Positions 21,597 through 31,400 are shown, counted from the first letter of the stretch. The stretch: 64,000 bases of DNA from Methylotenera sp. (GCA_002928535.1 PERG01000008.1:1-64000), one strand, 5' to 3'. Notes: generated by a model not told the origin, from the letters alone. Made by a program: numbers and translations.

Positions 21597-23228
21597 CTAC
21601 GGCTGGTAACCTGGGATACTATATTCATCCACCTGGTCAATTTGTTCTGGCGGTAGAAATAGTTCAGCATATTTCAGGTAGATTTTTTCCCGCACGAAAA
21701 TATCAAACAGGTCCGGATCGATATGGTGGTCCACCTTCATTTTTCCTAAAATGAATAATGACTCAGATAAAGTTTTAGGATTTTTATATGGCCGATCCTT
21801 CGAGGTCAGCGCTTCAAAAATATCTGCAATTCCCATCATGCGAGCAGGGACCGACATTTGTTCCTTGGTAAGCCCTTTAGGATAGCCGCGTCCATCCATA
21901 CGTTCATGGTGGCCGCCGGCATATTCTGGAACCCGTTGCAAATCTCTCGGATAAGGTAATGATTCCAGCATATTAATCGTCACGACAATGTGATTATTGA
22001 TAATTTCACGCTCTTCCTTAGTTAAGGTGCCGCGTACAATACTCAGGTTATAGACTTCATTTTCATCTAAAAAAGGCATTGCTTGGCCTGAATCATCTCG
22101 AATAATTAACGCTGCGATATCCCGCACACGTTGCTGGTCTTCAGCCGTCATATATTCGCTACCGATATTGGCCTGGCGCAGAAAAGCACGGTCAGCATCG
22201 CATTGCTGTTTAAATTGAGCCAATTCAGCTGTTAGATTTTGCTGTTCATCTTGCTGTCCAAGCTGTACTGCCGCAAGTTGTTTTTTCAGGACTTCGCATT
22301 CTTTTTGTGCTTTAAGCAGTTCAAAGCGCTGGTCGATCAACTCAATTCGATCAAAAATGGAGGATAACTTGGTGGCCTTATCCATCACCGATTCGGGCGT
22401 CGTTACCTTTCCGCAATCATGCAGCCATGCTGCAATTCTGAGTTCGTAAAATTCTTTTTCGCTTAAGGAAAAATCTTTAAGCGGCCCACTATCAGCACGA
22501 ATAGCGGCTTCGGCCAGCATCATGGTGAGTTCTGGGACGCGGCGGCAATGGCCGCCGGTATAAGGTGATTTCTGGTCAATGGCTTCGGCAATCAACTCTA
22601 TGAAAGCCTCAAACAACCCTTTTAAACCTTCAATCAAATTATGGTTAGTCATGGCCACAGCAGCTTGTGAAGCCAGTGACTCGACTAAACTTTGATTGGC
22701 CGCAGAAAATGAAATGATTTCTTGCGTGTCAGGATCTATCGCATTAATGAGTTGAAGTACGCCAATCACTTCAGACTCATGGTTTTTCATGGGAATGGTT
22801 AAAAATGATTGGGAGTGATAGCCCGTTTTCTCATCAAATTTACGGGTGCCAGTGAAATCAAAATCCTTAGCCTCATAGGCATTTTCAATATTGACCGTAA
22901 GGTCATTTAAGGTCGCATATGCCGCCACTGTGGTGAGGTTAGGGCTACCATCCTCAAGATATAAAGGCAGAGGCAGGAATGGTATTTCTTTGCCGGTAGT
23001 CCCACCTAAATTGATATTAAGCGTTTTATTCCGCATGATCTCAAATTTTAGGCGCTTATCATCAGTGACGGTATAAAGGGTGCCGCCATCTGCGTTGGTA
23101 ATCTCTTTAGCGCCCAACAAGATCATTTCCAGCAAACGCTTGTTATCGCGCTCCGCTGAAAGCGCAACACCTATGGTATTGAGACGCTCTAATCGCTGAA
23201 GTAAATAAGGATGCTGACGATCGGTCAT
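21597..23228 (-). CDS. GAF and HD-GYP domain protein, putative cyclic-di-GMP phosphodiesterase
   Basis: Residues about 20-200 form a GAF domain (FDEKTGYHSQS, then VIGVLQLINA). The HD-GYP domain follows: His270-Asp271 in LHDCGKV, then GHHERMDGRGYP near residue 440. HD-GYP enzymes degrade cyclic-di-GMP to GMP. The HD and HHE motifs are about 170 residues apart instead of the usual 60-65, because of a glutamine/lysine-rich, coiled-coil-like insert. It is the last gene of the leftward kinase-phosphatase-FHA unit (77 bases after the FHA gene). The activating signal for the GAF domain is unknown. Confidence 0.9.
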   Translation of the reverse strand: MTDRQHPYLLQRLERLNTIGVALSAERDNKRLLEMILLGAKEITNADGGTLYTVTDDKRLKFEIMRNKTLNINLGGTTGKEIPFLPLPLYLEDGSPNLTTVAAYATLNDLTVNIENAYEAKDFDFTGTRKFDEKTGYHSQSFLTIPMKNHESEVIGVLQLINAIDPDTQEIISFSAANQSLVESLASQAAVAMTNHNLIEGLKGLFEAFIELIAEAIDQKSPYTGGHCRRVPELTMMLAEAAIRADSGPLKDFSLSEKEFYELRIAAWLHDCGKVTTPESVMDKATKLSSIFDRIELIDQRFELLKAQKECEVLKKQLAAVQLGQQDEQQNLTAELAQFKQQCDADRAFLRQANIGSEYMTAEDQQRVRDIAALIIRDDSGQAMPFLDENEVYNLSIVRGTLTKEEREIINNHIVVTINMLESLPYPRDLQRVPEYAGGHHERMDGRGYPKGLTKEQMSVPARMMGIADIFEALTSKDRPYKNPKTLSESLFILGKMKVDHHIDPDLFDIFVREKIYLKYAELFLPPEQIDQVDEYSIPGYQP

Positions 23229-23305
23229 TTTAAACTTTATGGTTATTCATAAACATTACAAACAAACGAATCAGGTAGGGTCTATGAGTGAAGGGCTAAT
23301 GAAAC

Positions 23306-24094
23306 TTAACTAAGATAAAATTCCATTTTTACGCCTGCTAGCTCGATCACATCATGATCATTTAAAGCAAACGCTTGGGCGCCGGTAGATGCCCCATTTA
23401 CAATAGGGAACACTTGCCCTTCAACATGGGTAATAAAATAACCATTTGGCCGTTTGGTAATTACAGCCACTTGCACCCCAGGCTTACCCAAAGTAGTCAA
23501 TGCTTTATTTAGCACTAGCTGCCGTCCTGTGCTGGATCCATTCAATACCTGTATTTTGCCAAGACGTTCTGCAGCACTATTTGAAGCAGCAGTAGATGCC
23601 ATTTTTGGCTTGTCATTTAGCGGAGGTATTGATGAAGTGCTTACCGATTTAGGTTCTGGGACTGATATTGGTGTCACCGCTGGAATAGAAGTTGCCGATG
23701 GTTTACTTAAAGAGGATTCCGAGGGTGTTGATTCCATACTGCGCATGGCAGATGGACGAATGATCATGGTCTTTTCGAAATCGGTATCCATGGCATTATT
23801 CACTGCCGATTGATTAATATATTTTAATTGATATTTGCCAAATTCAACGACATCATCATGTTGCAATAAGTGTTTCTTGACGGGTGTGGAATTGACTATT
23901 GTGCCATTGGTACTCGCTAAATCTTCAATATAGAAATCATTACCCAGTTTAACTATCGCCGCGTGCTCACCACTCACTGCAAGGTTATCGATTTGCACGT
24001 CATTCGTTGGCCTGCGGCCGATCGTAATTCGTTCCTGATCGAGCGGATATTCGTTTAATAATGCATGATCTAAAGAAAGAATAAGCTTTGCCAT
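23306..24094 (-). CDS. FHA-domain protein
   Basis: FHA domains bind phosphothreonine peptides. The first one (about residues 20-92) keeps the key residues: IGRRPTNDV, SGEHAAI and STNGT. A serine/proline-rich linker (about 110-175) leads to a second, degenerate FHA-like domain (about 175-262) that lacks the conserved GR and S-x-x-H. No signal peptide or membrane segment. It sits 11 bases after the PP2C gene and is the likely reader of the upstream kinase. Confidence 0.88.
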   Translation of the reverse strand: MAKLILSLDHALLNEYPLDQERITIGRRPTNDVQIDNLAVSGEHAAIVKLGNDFYIEDLASTNGTIVNSTPVKKHLLQHDDVVEFGKYQLKYINQSAVNNAMDTDFEKTMIIRPSAMRSMESTPSESSLSKPSATSIPAVTPISVPEPKSVSTSSIPPLNDKPKMASTAASNSAAERLGKIQVLNGSSTGRQLVLNKALTTLGKPGVQVAVITKRPNGYFITHVEGQVFPIVNGASTGAQAFALNDHDVIELAGVKMEFYLS

Positions 24095-24105
24095 AATCTA
24101 CCCTA

Positions 24106-24930
24106 CTATTTTAACCAACCTAAAAAATCATCATACCAAGCGTATTTATATTCAAACGACTTTTTCACCCGTACCAGTATGACAGAAATGTTATCCTTGC
24201 CGCCATTGTCATTGGCCAATTGCACCAGTTTATGTGCCGTTTCAGTCAAATCCGAAGATAGCATATTTAACGTATGTTGAATTACTTCATCTTCTACCAA
24301 GTCACTTAAGCCATCTGAACATAGCAGATAAATATCATCGACTTCCACATCAAACTCGTTCAATTCCAAATCCACTTCAGGGTCAATGCCTAACGCACGT
24401 GTCACTAAATTTTTATTCGCCGAGTATTTTGCCTGCTCTGCCGTAATTAAGCCGGATTTGATCTGTTCCTGCAATAAAGAATGATCTTCGGTGATTTGCA
24501 GCAGTTGTTCCTGCCGATAACGATACATACGTGAATCACCAATATGCCCAACCAATAATTTGTTATTGGTAAACAAACCGACAACTAAGGTAGTGCCCAT
24601 ACCGGCGCATTGCGGTTGCGTTTGCGAGACTTGATAGATTGCATCATTGGCATTCCTTACTGCCTCAATCATCAATCGCGCTTCAGCCTGCATATTCAAT
24701 TCTGCGTCCATTTGTCCAGGTCGCAAATCCAACATGGCTTCTTTTAGCTCGGCGGTAATGCTTAGTACTGCAATCTCACTCGCAACTTCCCCTGCTTTAT
24801 AACCACCCATACCATCTGCCAGAATCACAAAACCCATAGAATCGTCACTGGCAATTGCATCTTCATTATGATCACGGCGCTGACCAACATCAGTCAGGCG
24901 GATGATTTCTAATGTATTGTGCAGATTCAT
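24106..24930 (-). CDS. PP2C-family serine/threonine phosphatase
   Basis: PP2C enzymes are metal-dependent and reverse Ser/Thr kinase phosphorylation. Motifs in order: RRDHNEDA, LADGMGGYKAGE, GHIGDSRMY, CSDGLSDLV and DNISVILV, carrying the metal-binding aspartates. I place the start at ATG 24930, one base after the kinase stop, which gives 274 residues and a normal N-terminus. A longer reading from 24975 overlaps the kinase end and adds 15 unlikely residues. The near-contact of genes suggests translational coupling and stoichiometric synthesis with the kinase. Confidence 0.92.
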   Translation of the reverse strand: MNLHNTLEIIRLTDVGQRRDHNEDAIASDDSMGFVILADGMGGYKAGEVASEIAVLSITAELKEAMLDLRPGQMDAELNMQAEARLMIEAVRNANDAIYQVSQTQPQCAGMGTTLVVGLFTNNKLLVGHIGDSRMYRYRQEQLLQITEDHSLLQEQIKSGLITAEQAKYSANKNLVTRALGIDPEVDLELNEFDVEVDDIYLLCSDGLSDLVEDEVIQHTLNMLSSDLTETAHKLVQLANDNGGKDNISVILVRVKKSFEYKYAWYDDFLGWLK

Positions 24931-24931
24931 A

Positions 24932-27469
24932 TCAAGTGGACTGCGCTGCCGCACATTGCCTAAGGTCAGCAGCAATTTCTAATCCGCGGGCATAGCGCTT
25001 TTCACTATCTTTTTCCAGCATGCGATCAATAATAGTGGCTAAACAAGTCGGTATGGCAGAGTTAAGACTGCTGGCACTGACATGCGGTTCATTGGCAATT
25101 TTAAACATAAGGGTAGCCATTGAATCGCCGGTGAAAGGTAAATGGCCAGTCGTCATTTGATAAAGCATTACGCCAAGTGAAAATAGGTCTGAACGGCCAT
25201 CTACTTTTTTACCGGCCAATTGCTCAGGAGACATATAGCTTGGTGTGCCTAGCACCATACCAGTTTTGGTTCGGGAAGAATCAGTGATTCTGGCGATGCC
25301 GAAATCCGTGACTTTCACAGAGCCGATATCTGCCTCGTACATGATATTGGCAGGTTTGATATCCCGATGAACTACGTTTTGGGCGTGCGCATAATCTAAT
25401 GCATCAGCCACTTTGGCTACAATTTCCATCACCTTCGGTATTGGCAGTAAATTATCTATTTTTGTGTGTGGCGCTAGATCCTGACCTTTGAGAAACTCCA
25501 TAGAAATATAAGCCAAATCATGTTCTTCACCCGCATCGTAAATGGTAACAATATTCGGGTGGTTAAGTCGGCCAGCTGTTTCAGCTTCACGGAAGAACCG
25601 CTCTTTCACTTCTGCTAGTTCGTCTGCTTCAAACTCTTGCGACAGTGCCATAGTTTTGATCGCTACTACCCGGCTGATTTTAGGATCGCGGCCTAGATAA
25701 ACCACACCCATTGCACCTTTACCCAGCTCTTTTTCCACTTGATAGCGGCCCAGCATGGGTTTTTCTACAGAGCCATCATTAAGTATCATGGTGCTAGCAT
25801 TGGTACGCCCTGCACCACTGCCACCCAAAATGACGGTTTCCGCCATGGCTTTGGAACGTGAAATGCGCTGTTCTAGATCTTTGTATTTTGGATTGTAATT
25901 TGCCATGTAAGCGAACACTGATTCTGCTTTATTAAACTGACGCTTACGCTCGAAGTCCAAACCCAGGTTGTATAGACCCTCCATCACCCCATCATCCATC
26001 GGGCATTTGCGAAAGCGATCAAAGGCCATGTCCAGCTGGCCTTGACTTTGGAACATCAAGGCCAAGTTACGATTGCTTTCGGCCGAGTCAGAGTCGGATT
26101 TTGCTTTTCCCTGCTCTGTCATCAGGAAGCGCTTGGTAGTTAATAAGCCATGGCCTACCAATAGCAATGTGGCTGGCATCATGAGCTGTAGCCACATGCC
26201 TTGTTGGGTCATTAACACAAAATGGGTAACTACCAACACCGTCAACAAGCCTAGCGTAGCAAATGCGGCGGTGCCGGCTTTCAAACGCGGTAATAACAAA
26301 ATTAGATAAAGTGCAATGATTAACCACACACCAAGTTGTGCCCATAGCGACCAACTTGGCGAAATAAAGAAGTCTTCATTCAGGATGCTGGCTACGGAAT
26401 GGGCTAAAGTTTCAATGGGTTTCATGCTAGATGAAATCGGTGTGATTTGATTATCACTACCATCGCCAGTGGCAGCCATACCGATTAATACAATTTTGCC
26501 CTTGTATTTTTCTACCGGGATTTTGCCACTATAGACATCAAAGAATGAATCGACAGGAAAGGCTGGCTGCCCATCCTTACCTGAATAGAAAAACGTATTC
26601 ATTTGCAGCCAAGTATCAGTGGCAATATTCAGCCGGCCCAATTTCACGCCTTCGCCCAAGCGCACTTCCACATCAACTGGTGCAAGATTCAGGTATTTAG
26701 CTGCAACTTGTAGTGATAGCGAAGGATACATGCGATCATAAAATGCCAGTACCAGCGGTTCAGCGCGGATTGCGCCGTCCACATCCGGATTTGCATTCAG
26801 ATGGCCAATGGCACTTGCTGCTTCGCCAATCACTGGGATAGGTGACAAAGCAGAGATTGTAGGGATCGGCAGCAGACCATTTTCATCGGCATTGATGCGA
26901 TCCACAATGTTCGGCAAAGCATTTTTTGCGACATATTCCGGCAGCGGCTTATCAGGGTTACCGCGCGGTTCACCGATGGTGAACGGCATTGCCAGCACGA
27001 CATTGTTGGCCTGCTTAATACTGGCGGCTAACTTTTCATCGGTATTTAATGCTGATTGTGCTTCTTTAAGCATAGCATCGAGTTGCGCGGCTTCCGGCGC
27101 AACAGTTGCTATCGTAGAACTGCTAAGGAAAGTGGAGATTTTATTGATGTAGCTTAAGCCGGCATCAATTTGCGGCTCGAGAAAGTAAACCGTATTGCCA
27201 ATGACTTTTGCTTGGCCGGCGGATAACTTCTGGATCATATTTGCATGGACTTCGCGAGACCATGGCCACCGGCCGATATTAGCGATACTCTGATCATCAA
27301 TTGCAATGACTGCAATCTTATCGCCAGGGTCGCGTGCACTCGCTTGCACACCTAAATCGTAAGCCTTGCGTTCCAGGCTTTGTAGAAAATCACTGCCGGC
27401 TGCAAATAAGAAGGCTAAGGAAATGATGAGCCCTGCAAACCAATCCGACTTCCAAAACCTTTGTTTCAT
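24932..27469 (-). CDS. CHASE2-domain transmembrane serine/threonine protein kinase
   Basis: One N-terminal membrane segment is followed by a large extracytoplasmic CHASE2 sensor domain (about residues 30-365), then two to three membrane helices (about 370-450). A short TPR-like region comes next. The Hanks-type kinase domain (about 570-835) has GKGAMGVVYLG, the catalytic lysine in VAIKTM, VVHRDIKPANIM, TDFGIAR and TPSYMSPEQL, so it should be active. I prefer ATG 27469, preceded by AAAGGG. A start at 27508 adds 13 basic residues. The ligand is unknown. It lies downstream of the nusB terminator and is first in the signalling operon. Confidence 0.92.
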   Translation of the reverse strand: MKQRFWKSDWFAGLIISLAFLFAAGSDFLQSLERKAYDLGVQASARDPGDKIAVIAIDDQSIANIGRWPWSREVHANMIQKLSAGQAKVIGNTVYFLEPQIDAGLSYINKISTFLSSSTIATVAPEAAQLDAMLKEAQSALNTDEKLAASIKQANNVVLAMPFTIGEPRGNPDKPLPEYVAKNALPNIVDRINADENGLLPIPTISALSPIPVIGEAASAIGHLNANPDVDGAIRAEPLVLAFYDRMYPSLSLQVAAKYLNLAPVDVEVRLGEGVKLGRLNIATDTWLQMNTFFYSGKDGQPAFPVDSFFDVYSGKIPVEKYKGKIVLIGMAATGDGSDNQITPISSSMKPIETLAHSVASILNEDFFISPSWSLWAQLGVWLIIALYLILLLPRLKAGTAAFATLGLLTVLVVTHFVLMTQQGMWLQLMMPATLLLVGHGLLTTKRFLMTEQGKAKSDSDSAESNRNLALMFQSQGQLDMAFDRFRKCPMDDGVMEGLYNLGLDFERKRQFNKAESVFAYMANYNPKYKDLEQRISRSKAMAETVILGGSGAGRTNASTMILNDGSVEKPMLGRYQVEKELGKGAMGVVYLGRDPKISRVVAIKTMALSQEFEADELAEVKERFFREAETAGRLNHPNIVTIYDAGEEHDLAYISMEFLKGQDLAPHTKIDNLLPIPKVMEIVAKVADALDYAHAQNVVHRDIKPANIMYEADIGSVKVTDFGIARITDSSRTKTGMVLGTPSYMSPEQLAGKKVDGRSDLFSLGVMLYQMTTGHLPFTGDSMATLMFKIANEPHVSASSLNSAIPTCLATIIDRMLEKDSEKRYARGLEIAADLRQCAAAQST

Positions 27470-27656
27470 GCGCCGCCCTTTTGTTTTATTGATCGACGCA
27501 TTGGCCAAATTTTTTAAAGCTGGCGTACGTTCTAGTAATCGTCATGCTAATGATTAAGTTTACACGCGATTTTTTTCAAAAAAAAGAGTAATCAAGGAAA
27601 ATCAAGGTTTATAATAAAAATTGAGCCCGTCAAATGAGATTGACAGGAAATATGTC

Positions 27657-27687
27657 AAAAAAAAGCAAGCCTGAAAAGCTTGCTTCG
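27657..27687 (-). terminator. Intrinsic terminator after nusB
   Basis: On the minus strand AAGCAAGC, a seven-base loop and GCTTGCTT are followed by eight T. It separates ribH-nusB from the kinase operon. Confidence 0.85.
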
Positions 27688-27719
27688 TATTTACTAATTT
27701 ATGTACTTAGTTTGAATTG

Positions 27720-28244
27720 TTAACTACGGATTTGCTTAACTTCAGAAGCACGCACATCAGCTGCCAGCTTATCCAATACGCCATTAATGTATTTATGACC
27801 ATCAATACCGCCGTAGACTTTGGCTAGCTCAACTCCCTCATTAATCACCACTCGATAAGGAATCGAAAAGTCAAACATCAGTTCACAGCCTGAGGTACGC
27901 AGAATCGCATGCTCAACTGGACTTAATTCCGCGATGGGCCGGTCAATATAATTTGCCAGCTTAGAATCAAGCTCTACTAAATTTTCGGTGACTGCTTCGA
28001 GCAACTGTTTGAAATAGGCTTCGTCAGCGCGGTTATACTCTGGATCTTCCATCATATCTCGGAACACCTGAGTCAAGTCGGACGCATTCAACATACCACG
28101 ATAAACAGCCTTAACAACCAGCTCGCGTGACTTCCTGCGATTCCTGCCGTTTTTGCCAGCATCTTTTTTAGCCATTTTTTTTGGTTCAGCTGTCGCATCA
28201 ACTTCTGGTATCAGGCTTGTTACCTGCTTTTGTGCATCAGTCAT
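27720..28244 (-). CDS. nusB: Transcription antitermination protein NusB
   Basis: NusB binds boxA RNA with NusE (S10) in rRNA antitermination. Residues about 33-165 carry the family fold ([15 protein letters not shown] near the start, [11 protein letters not shown] near the end). There is a basic/acidic N-terminal extension of about 30 residues before it. It overlaps ribH by four bases (ATGA), so the pair is translationally coupled. ribH-nusB is a conserved order. Confidence 0.95.
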   Translation of the reverse strand: MTDAQKQVTSLIPEVDATAEPKKMAKKDAGKNGRNRRKSRELVVKAVYRGMLNASDLTQVFRDMMEDPEYNRADEAYFKQLLEAVTENLVELDSKLANYIDRPIAELSPVEHAILRTSGCELMFDFSIPYRVVINEGVELAKVYGGIDGHKYINGVLDKLAADVRASEVKQIRS

Positions 28245-28690
28245 AATGCTTTGACCAAGTTAGCCATTTCCACTGCCACTTGTGCGGCCTCAGCGCCTTT
28301 CACATGCATACGTGCGATGGCTTGATCATCGTCTTCTGTCGTCAAAACAGCATTGGCTACAGGAACACCGGTGTTTAATTGCACTTCAGAGATGCCACGC
28401 GCCGACTCATTAGCTACCACTTCAAAGTGATACGTTTCGCCACGAATAATGGCACCCAATGCAATCAAGGCATCAAAACGCTCGCTTAAAGCCATGTGCT
28501 GTAATAGCAATGGCGTTTCTAAGGCGCCTGGAACAGTGGCAATGGTAATCGCCTCACTTGCTACCCCTAATTTCAATAACTCACTTTTACAGGCACTTAA
28601 TAAGCCATCACCAATATCGCTATTAAACCTAGATAATACGATGCCGATTTGCATACCATTACCGTTTAGGTTTTTTTCAATTTCTCTCAC
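28241..28690 (-). CDS. ribH: 6,7-dimethyl-8-ribityllumazine synthase
   Basis: RibH makes lumazine from ARP and DHBP in riboflavin synthesis. Motifs include [23 protein letters not shown] and [12 protein letters not shown], the last holding the catalytic histidine. 149 residues is normal. ribBA, usually just upstream, is absent here, and no FMN riboswitch structure was seen in the 94 bases before it. Confidence 0.95.
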   Translation of the reverse strand: MREIEKNLNGNGMQIGIVLSRFNSDIGDGLLSACKSELLKLGVASEAITIATVPGALETPLLLQHMALSERFDALIALGAIIRGETYHFEVVANESARGISEVQLNTGVPVANAVLTTEDDDQAIARMHVKGAEAAQVAVEMANLVKAL

Positions 28691-28784
28691 GCTTCGATCC
28701 TTAATTCATTGCTTTTACACAGAAAGCGCTATTTTACCGCATAACCACGGCATCTTTTAGCTAATCTTCTGAGGAAACAAATAT

Positions 28785-30410
28785 CTAGTGGAACAATATC
28801 CATGCTTTTTGTAGCGTACTAGAGATACCGTAAGCAATGGGAATGGCTACCAGCACCCAAGCGATGGGCACAAAATTCAGCTTACTAGCAGGCTGGTCTT
28901 GCGCTATTTTCCCATTATTAATCGCAATCGCTTTTTCATGGGCTAGCAAACGCTCTGCTTCTAATTGCTCGGGTGTCATAAAATGTTTCTCTGCCACCGG
29001 CTTGATCATAAGATTACAAATCAATCCAACCAGCAATAGCCCCGCCAGCACATACATGATGACGTTATAAGCTTGCTCAGCAGGCACGCCACGGTCCAAT
29101 TGATAATCTCGCAAATAATTGACAATGACCGGGCCCAGCACGCCGGCAGTAGCCCAAGCGGTCAATAGCCTTCCATGAATGGCGCCCACATGCTGGGTGC
29201 CGAATATATCCGCTAAGTAGGCTGGAATCGTTGCGAAGCCGCCGCCATACATGGTTAAGATGACACAGAAAATGGCTGCGAATAAGGCAACACTGCCCAC
29301 ATCCCCGGCCCAAGGCGCTGAAATGTAGAGCAGAAATCCAAGTGCGAAGAAAATGATATAGGTGAGTTTACGTCCAAGATAATCCGAGGAAGAAGCCCAG
29401 CCGATGCGGCCCAAAATATTGAATAAGGACAGTAAGCCGGCAAACCCAGCACCAATCGCAGTCACCTGTAACAATTGTTCAGATGAAAGTGCTGACAGCG
29501 GTAACTGCACACCGATCAATTTGCCACCGAAGACCTCTTGTAACATAGGAGATGCCATGCCGATGACACCGATACCAGCGCTCACATTGAGACACAGCAC
29601 ACCCCATAATAACCAGAACTGCGGGGTTTTATGGGCTTGATTGACATGCACATGTCGGTTAGTAATCAAGCCTTTGCCATGATTCACCGGTGCTTGCCAA
29701 CCTGCGGGCATCCAACCTGTGGGTGGTACACGGTAGCTTAAAGCCCCTATCATCATGCTAATAAAGTACAAGCAGCCCATGACAGCAAAGGTTTGCCAGA
29801 CACCTACCGAAGTTGACGTGGCAAAGTGGTTCATTAAGGTATTTGCTAAAGGCGCGCCTATCATGGCGCCGCCGCCGAAACCCATAATCGCCATGCCGGT
29901 GGCCATGCCACGCCGGTCCGGAAACCATTTGATCAAGGTAGACACTGGGGAAATGTAACCCAAGCCTAAACCTATGCCACCGATAACGCCCGAGCCTAAC
30001 CACATAAGCCATAACTGATGGGTATAAACCCCATAAGACGAAATTAATAAGCCGCCACCCCAGCATAGGGCCGCAACAGCCCCGGCTTTACGTGGACCTG
30101 CATGCTCCAGCCAATGTCCAAATATTGCAGCCGAAGAACCCAAAAATACAAAAAACAGGGTATACATCCAGCCCAAGTCACTTACTTTCCAATCACAATC
30201 TGTGGCTACTACCCTGGCCCAGATACTCATATTATCAGCGCATGCAATCGGATCTTTTATGCCCAGCGCTTTGGAGAGCGGAAGCCAAAACACGCTGAAT
30301 CCGTACGCCATACCAATGGAGAGATGGATTGCTAGAGCTGCGGGTGGCACTAGCCAGCGATTAAAGCTAGGGTTAGCGGTGATTCTTTCCTTTGAAAAAA
30401 AAGCTGACAT
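28785..30410 (-). CDS. MFS transporter of the oxalate/formate antiporter (OFA) type
   Basis: A polytopic membrane protein of 541 residues with about 12 hydrophobic helices. The N-terminal MAYGFSVFWLPLSKALG and the GIGLGLGYISPVSTLIKWFPDRRG segment are typical of OFA transporters. The loop carrying a conserved cysteine pair region (IACADN, ATDCDW) and a long C-terminal cytoplasmic tail are seen. Substrate is unknown; oxalate, formate or other small carboxylates are suggested by family. AAGGA precedes the ATG by eight bases. It diverges from phoB. Confidence 0.82.
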   Translation of the reverse strand: MSAFFSKERITANPSFNRWLVPPAALAIHLSIGMAYGFSVFWLPLSKALGIKDPIACADNMSIWARVVATDCDWKVSDLGWMYTLFFVFLGSSAAIFGHWLEHAGPRKAGAVAALCWGGGLLISSYGVYTHQLWLMWLGSGVIGGIGLGLGYISPVSTLIKWFPDRRGMATGMAIMGFGGGAMIGAPLANTLMNHFATSTSVGVWQTFAVMGCLYFISMMIGALSYRVPPTGWMPAGWQAPVNHGKGLITNRHVHVNQAHKTPQFWLLWGVLCLNVSAGIGVIGMASPMLQEVFGGKLIGVQLPLSALSSEQLLQVTAIGAGFAGLLSLFNILGRIGWASSSDYLGRKLTYIIFFALGFLLYISAPWAGDVGSVALFAAIFCVILTMYGGGFATIPAYLADIFGTQHVGAIHGRLLTAWATAGVLGPVIVNYLRDYQLDRGVPAEQAYNVIMYVLAGLLLVGLICNLMIKPVAEKHFMTPEQLEAERLLAHEKAIAINNGKIAQDQPASKLNFVPIAWVLVAIPIAYGISSTLQKAWILFH

Positions 30411-30533
30411 ATTCTTTCCTTAATAACTTAAGCTTTAGAACCGTTTATTTTTATTAAACCGTTTAATAATATCTACGCTATCTTGTTACAAAAAGTTACA
30501 AATGGCAAATCACTTCATTCACAGGTTTAATAT

Positions 30534-30562
30534 TTGTAATGAATATGTCATATTAGAGTCAT
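30534..30562 (+). promoter_or_regulatory. Candidate Pho box upstream of phoB
   Basis: Three 7-base units at exact 11-base spacing: TTGTAAT, GAAT, ATGTCAT, ATTA, GAGTCAT. The last two resemble the CTGTCAT consensus bound by PhoB. Located 50-78 bases upstream of the phoB ATG, in the region shared with the divergent MFS gene. Suggests autoregulation. Confidence 0.6.
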
Positions 30563-30611
30563 AAACTGGCAGGGATAGATCATTTAGTAATACCTAAAGA
30601 GGAGACCAATA

Positions 30612-31298
30612 ATGCCCGCCAATATACTTGTTGTAGAAGACGAACCTGCAATCCAAGAACTGCTAGCGCTGAATATTACTCAAGCTGGCCACAATGCCAT
30701 GCGTGCTCTCAGTGCTGAACACGCTCAAGAATTGCTACGCGAAACGATGCCTGATTTGATCCTGCTGGATTGGATGTTACCCGGTACCAATGGATTGGAA
30801 TTTGCACGTAAGCTTAAATCCGATTCGCTGACCAAATCGATCCCTATTATTATGTTGACAGCCAGGGGTGATGAGTACGATAAAGTACGTGGTCTTGAAG
30901 TAGGCGCGGATGATTACGTGACCAAGCCTTTTAGCCCACGTGAATTAAACGCACGTATCAAAGCGGTTTTGCGTCGGCGTGCTCCTCAAATGACTGACGA
31001 CCCGATAGAGCTGAATGGTTTACGATTAGACCCCACAACCCATCGAGTGACAGGCAATGATAAAGTCATTGATCTGGGTCCAACAGAGTTCCGCTTGTTA
31101 CATTTTTTCATGACCAATGCTGAGCGCGTGCATACTCGTAGCCAGTTGCTGGATAAAGTGTGGGGTGATCGTGTGTTCGTGGAAGATCGTACGGTGGACG
31201 TCCACATCCGCCGCTTACGCAATGCTTTATCTGTTTCCGGGCATGAGGACTTAGTACAGACAGTACGTGGCGCAGGTTATCGTTTATCAGTGCAGTAA
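30612..31298 (+). CDS. phoB: Phosphate regulon response regulator PhoB
   Basis: An OmpR/PhoB-type regulator of 228 residues. The receiver domain has EDEP at the N-terminus and the phosphorylation site in LLDWMLPG near residue 54, with TKPFSP after the conserved lysine. The C-terminal winged helix spans about 130-226 (VEDRTVDVHIRRLR). The ribosome binding site AGAGGAGA is strong. phoR follows by about 100 bases. Phosphorylated PhoB activates phosphate-starvation genes. Confidence 0.95.
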   Translation: MPANILVVEDEPAIQELLALNITQAGHNAMRALSAEHAQELLRETMPDLILLDWMLPGTNGLEFARKLKSDSLTKSIPIIMLTARGDEYDKVRGLEVGADDYVTKPFSPRELNARIKAVLRRRAPQMTDDPIELNGLRLDPTTHRVTGNDKVIDLGPTEFRLLHFFMTNAERVHTRSQLLDKVWGDRVFVEDRTVDVHIRRLRNALSVSGHEDLVQTVRGAGYRLSVQ

Positions 31299-31344
31299 TC
31301 ACTCACCCAGATCGAATTAATGCATTCCAAAAACCTTGCGCCGA

Positions 31345-31373
31345 TTAATATCTCGCAAAAAGCTGGATATAAT
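31345..31373 (+). promoter_or_regulatory. Possible internal promoter of phoR
   Basis: A perfect TATAAT lies at 31368-31373 with a weak TTAATA 17 bases upstream. It is 27 bases before the phoR start. The 102-base gap between phoB and phoR leaves room for a separate promoter. Confidence 0.4.
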
Positions 31374-31400
31374 GGCTCACTTTCATTTTAGGCTGTAAAC

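Noticed and set aside
28691-28784. Possible FMN riboswitch before ribH
   Set aside because: The region is too short and lacks the conserved RFN segments.
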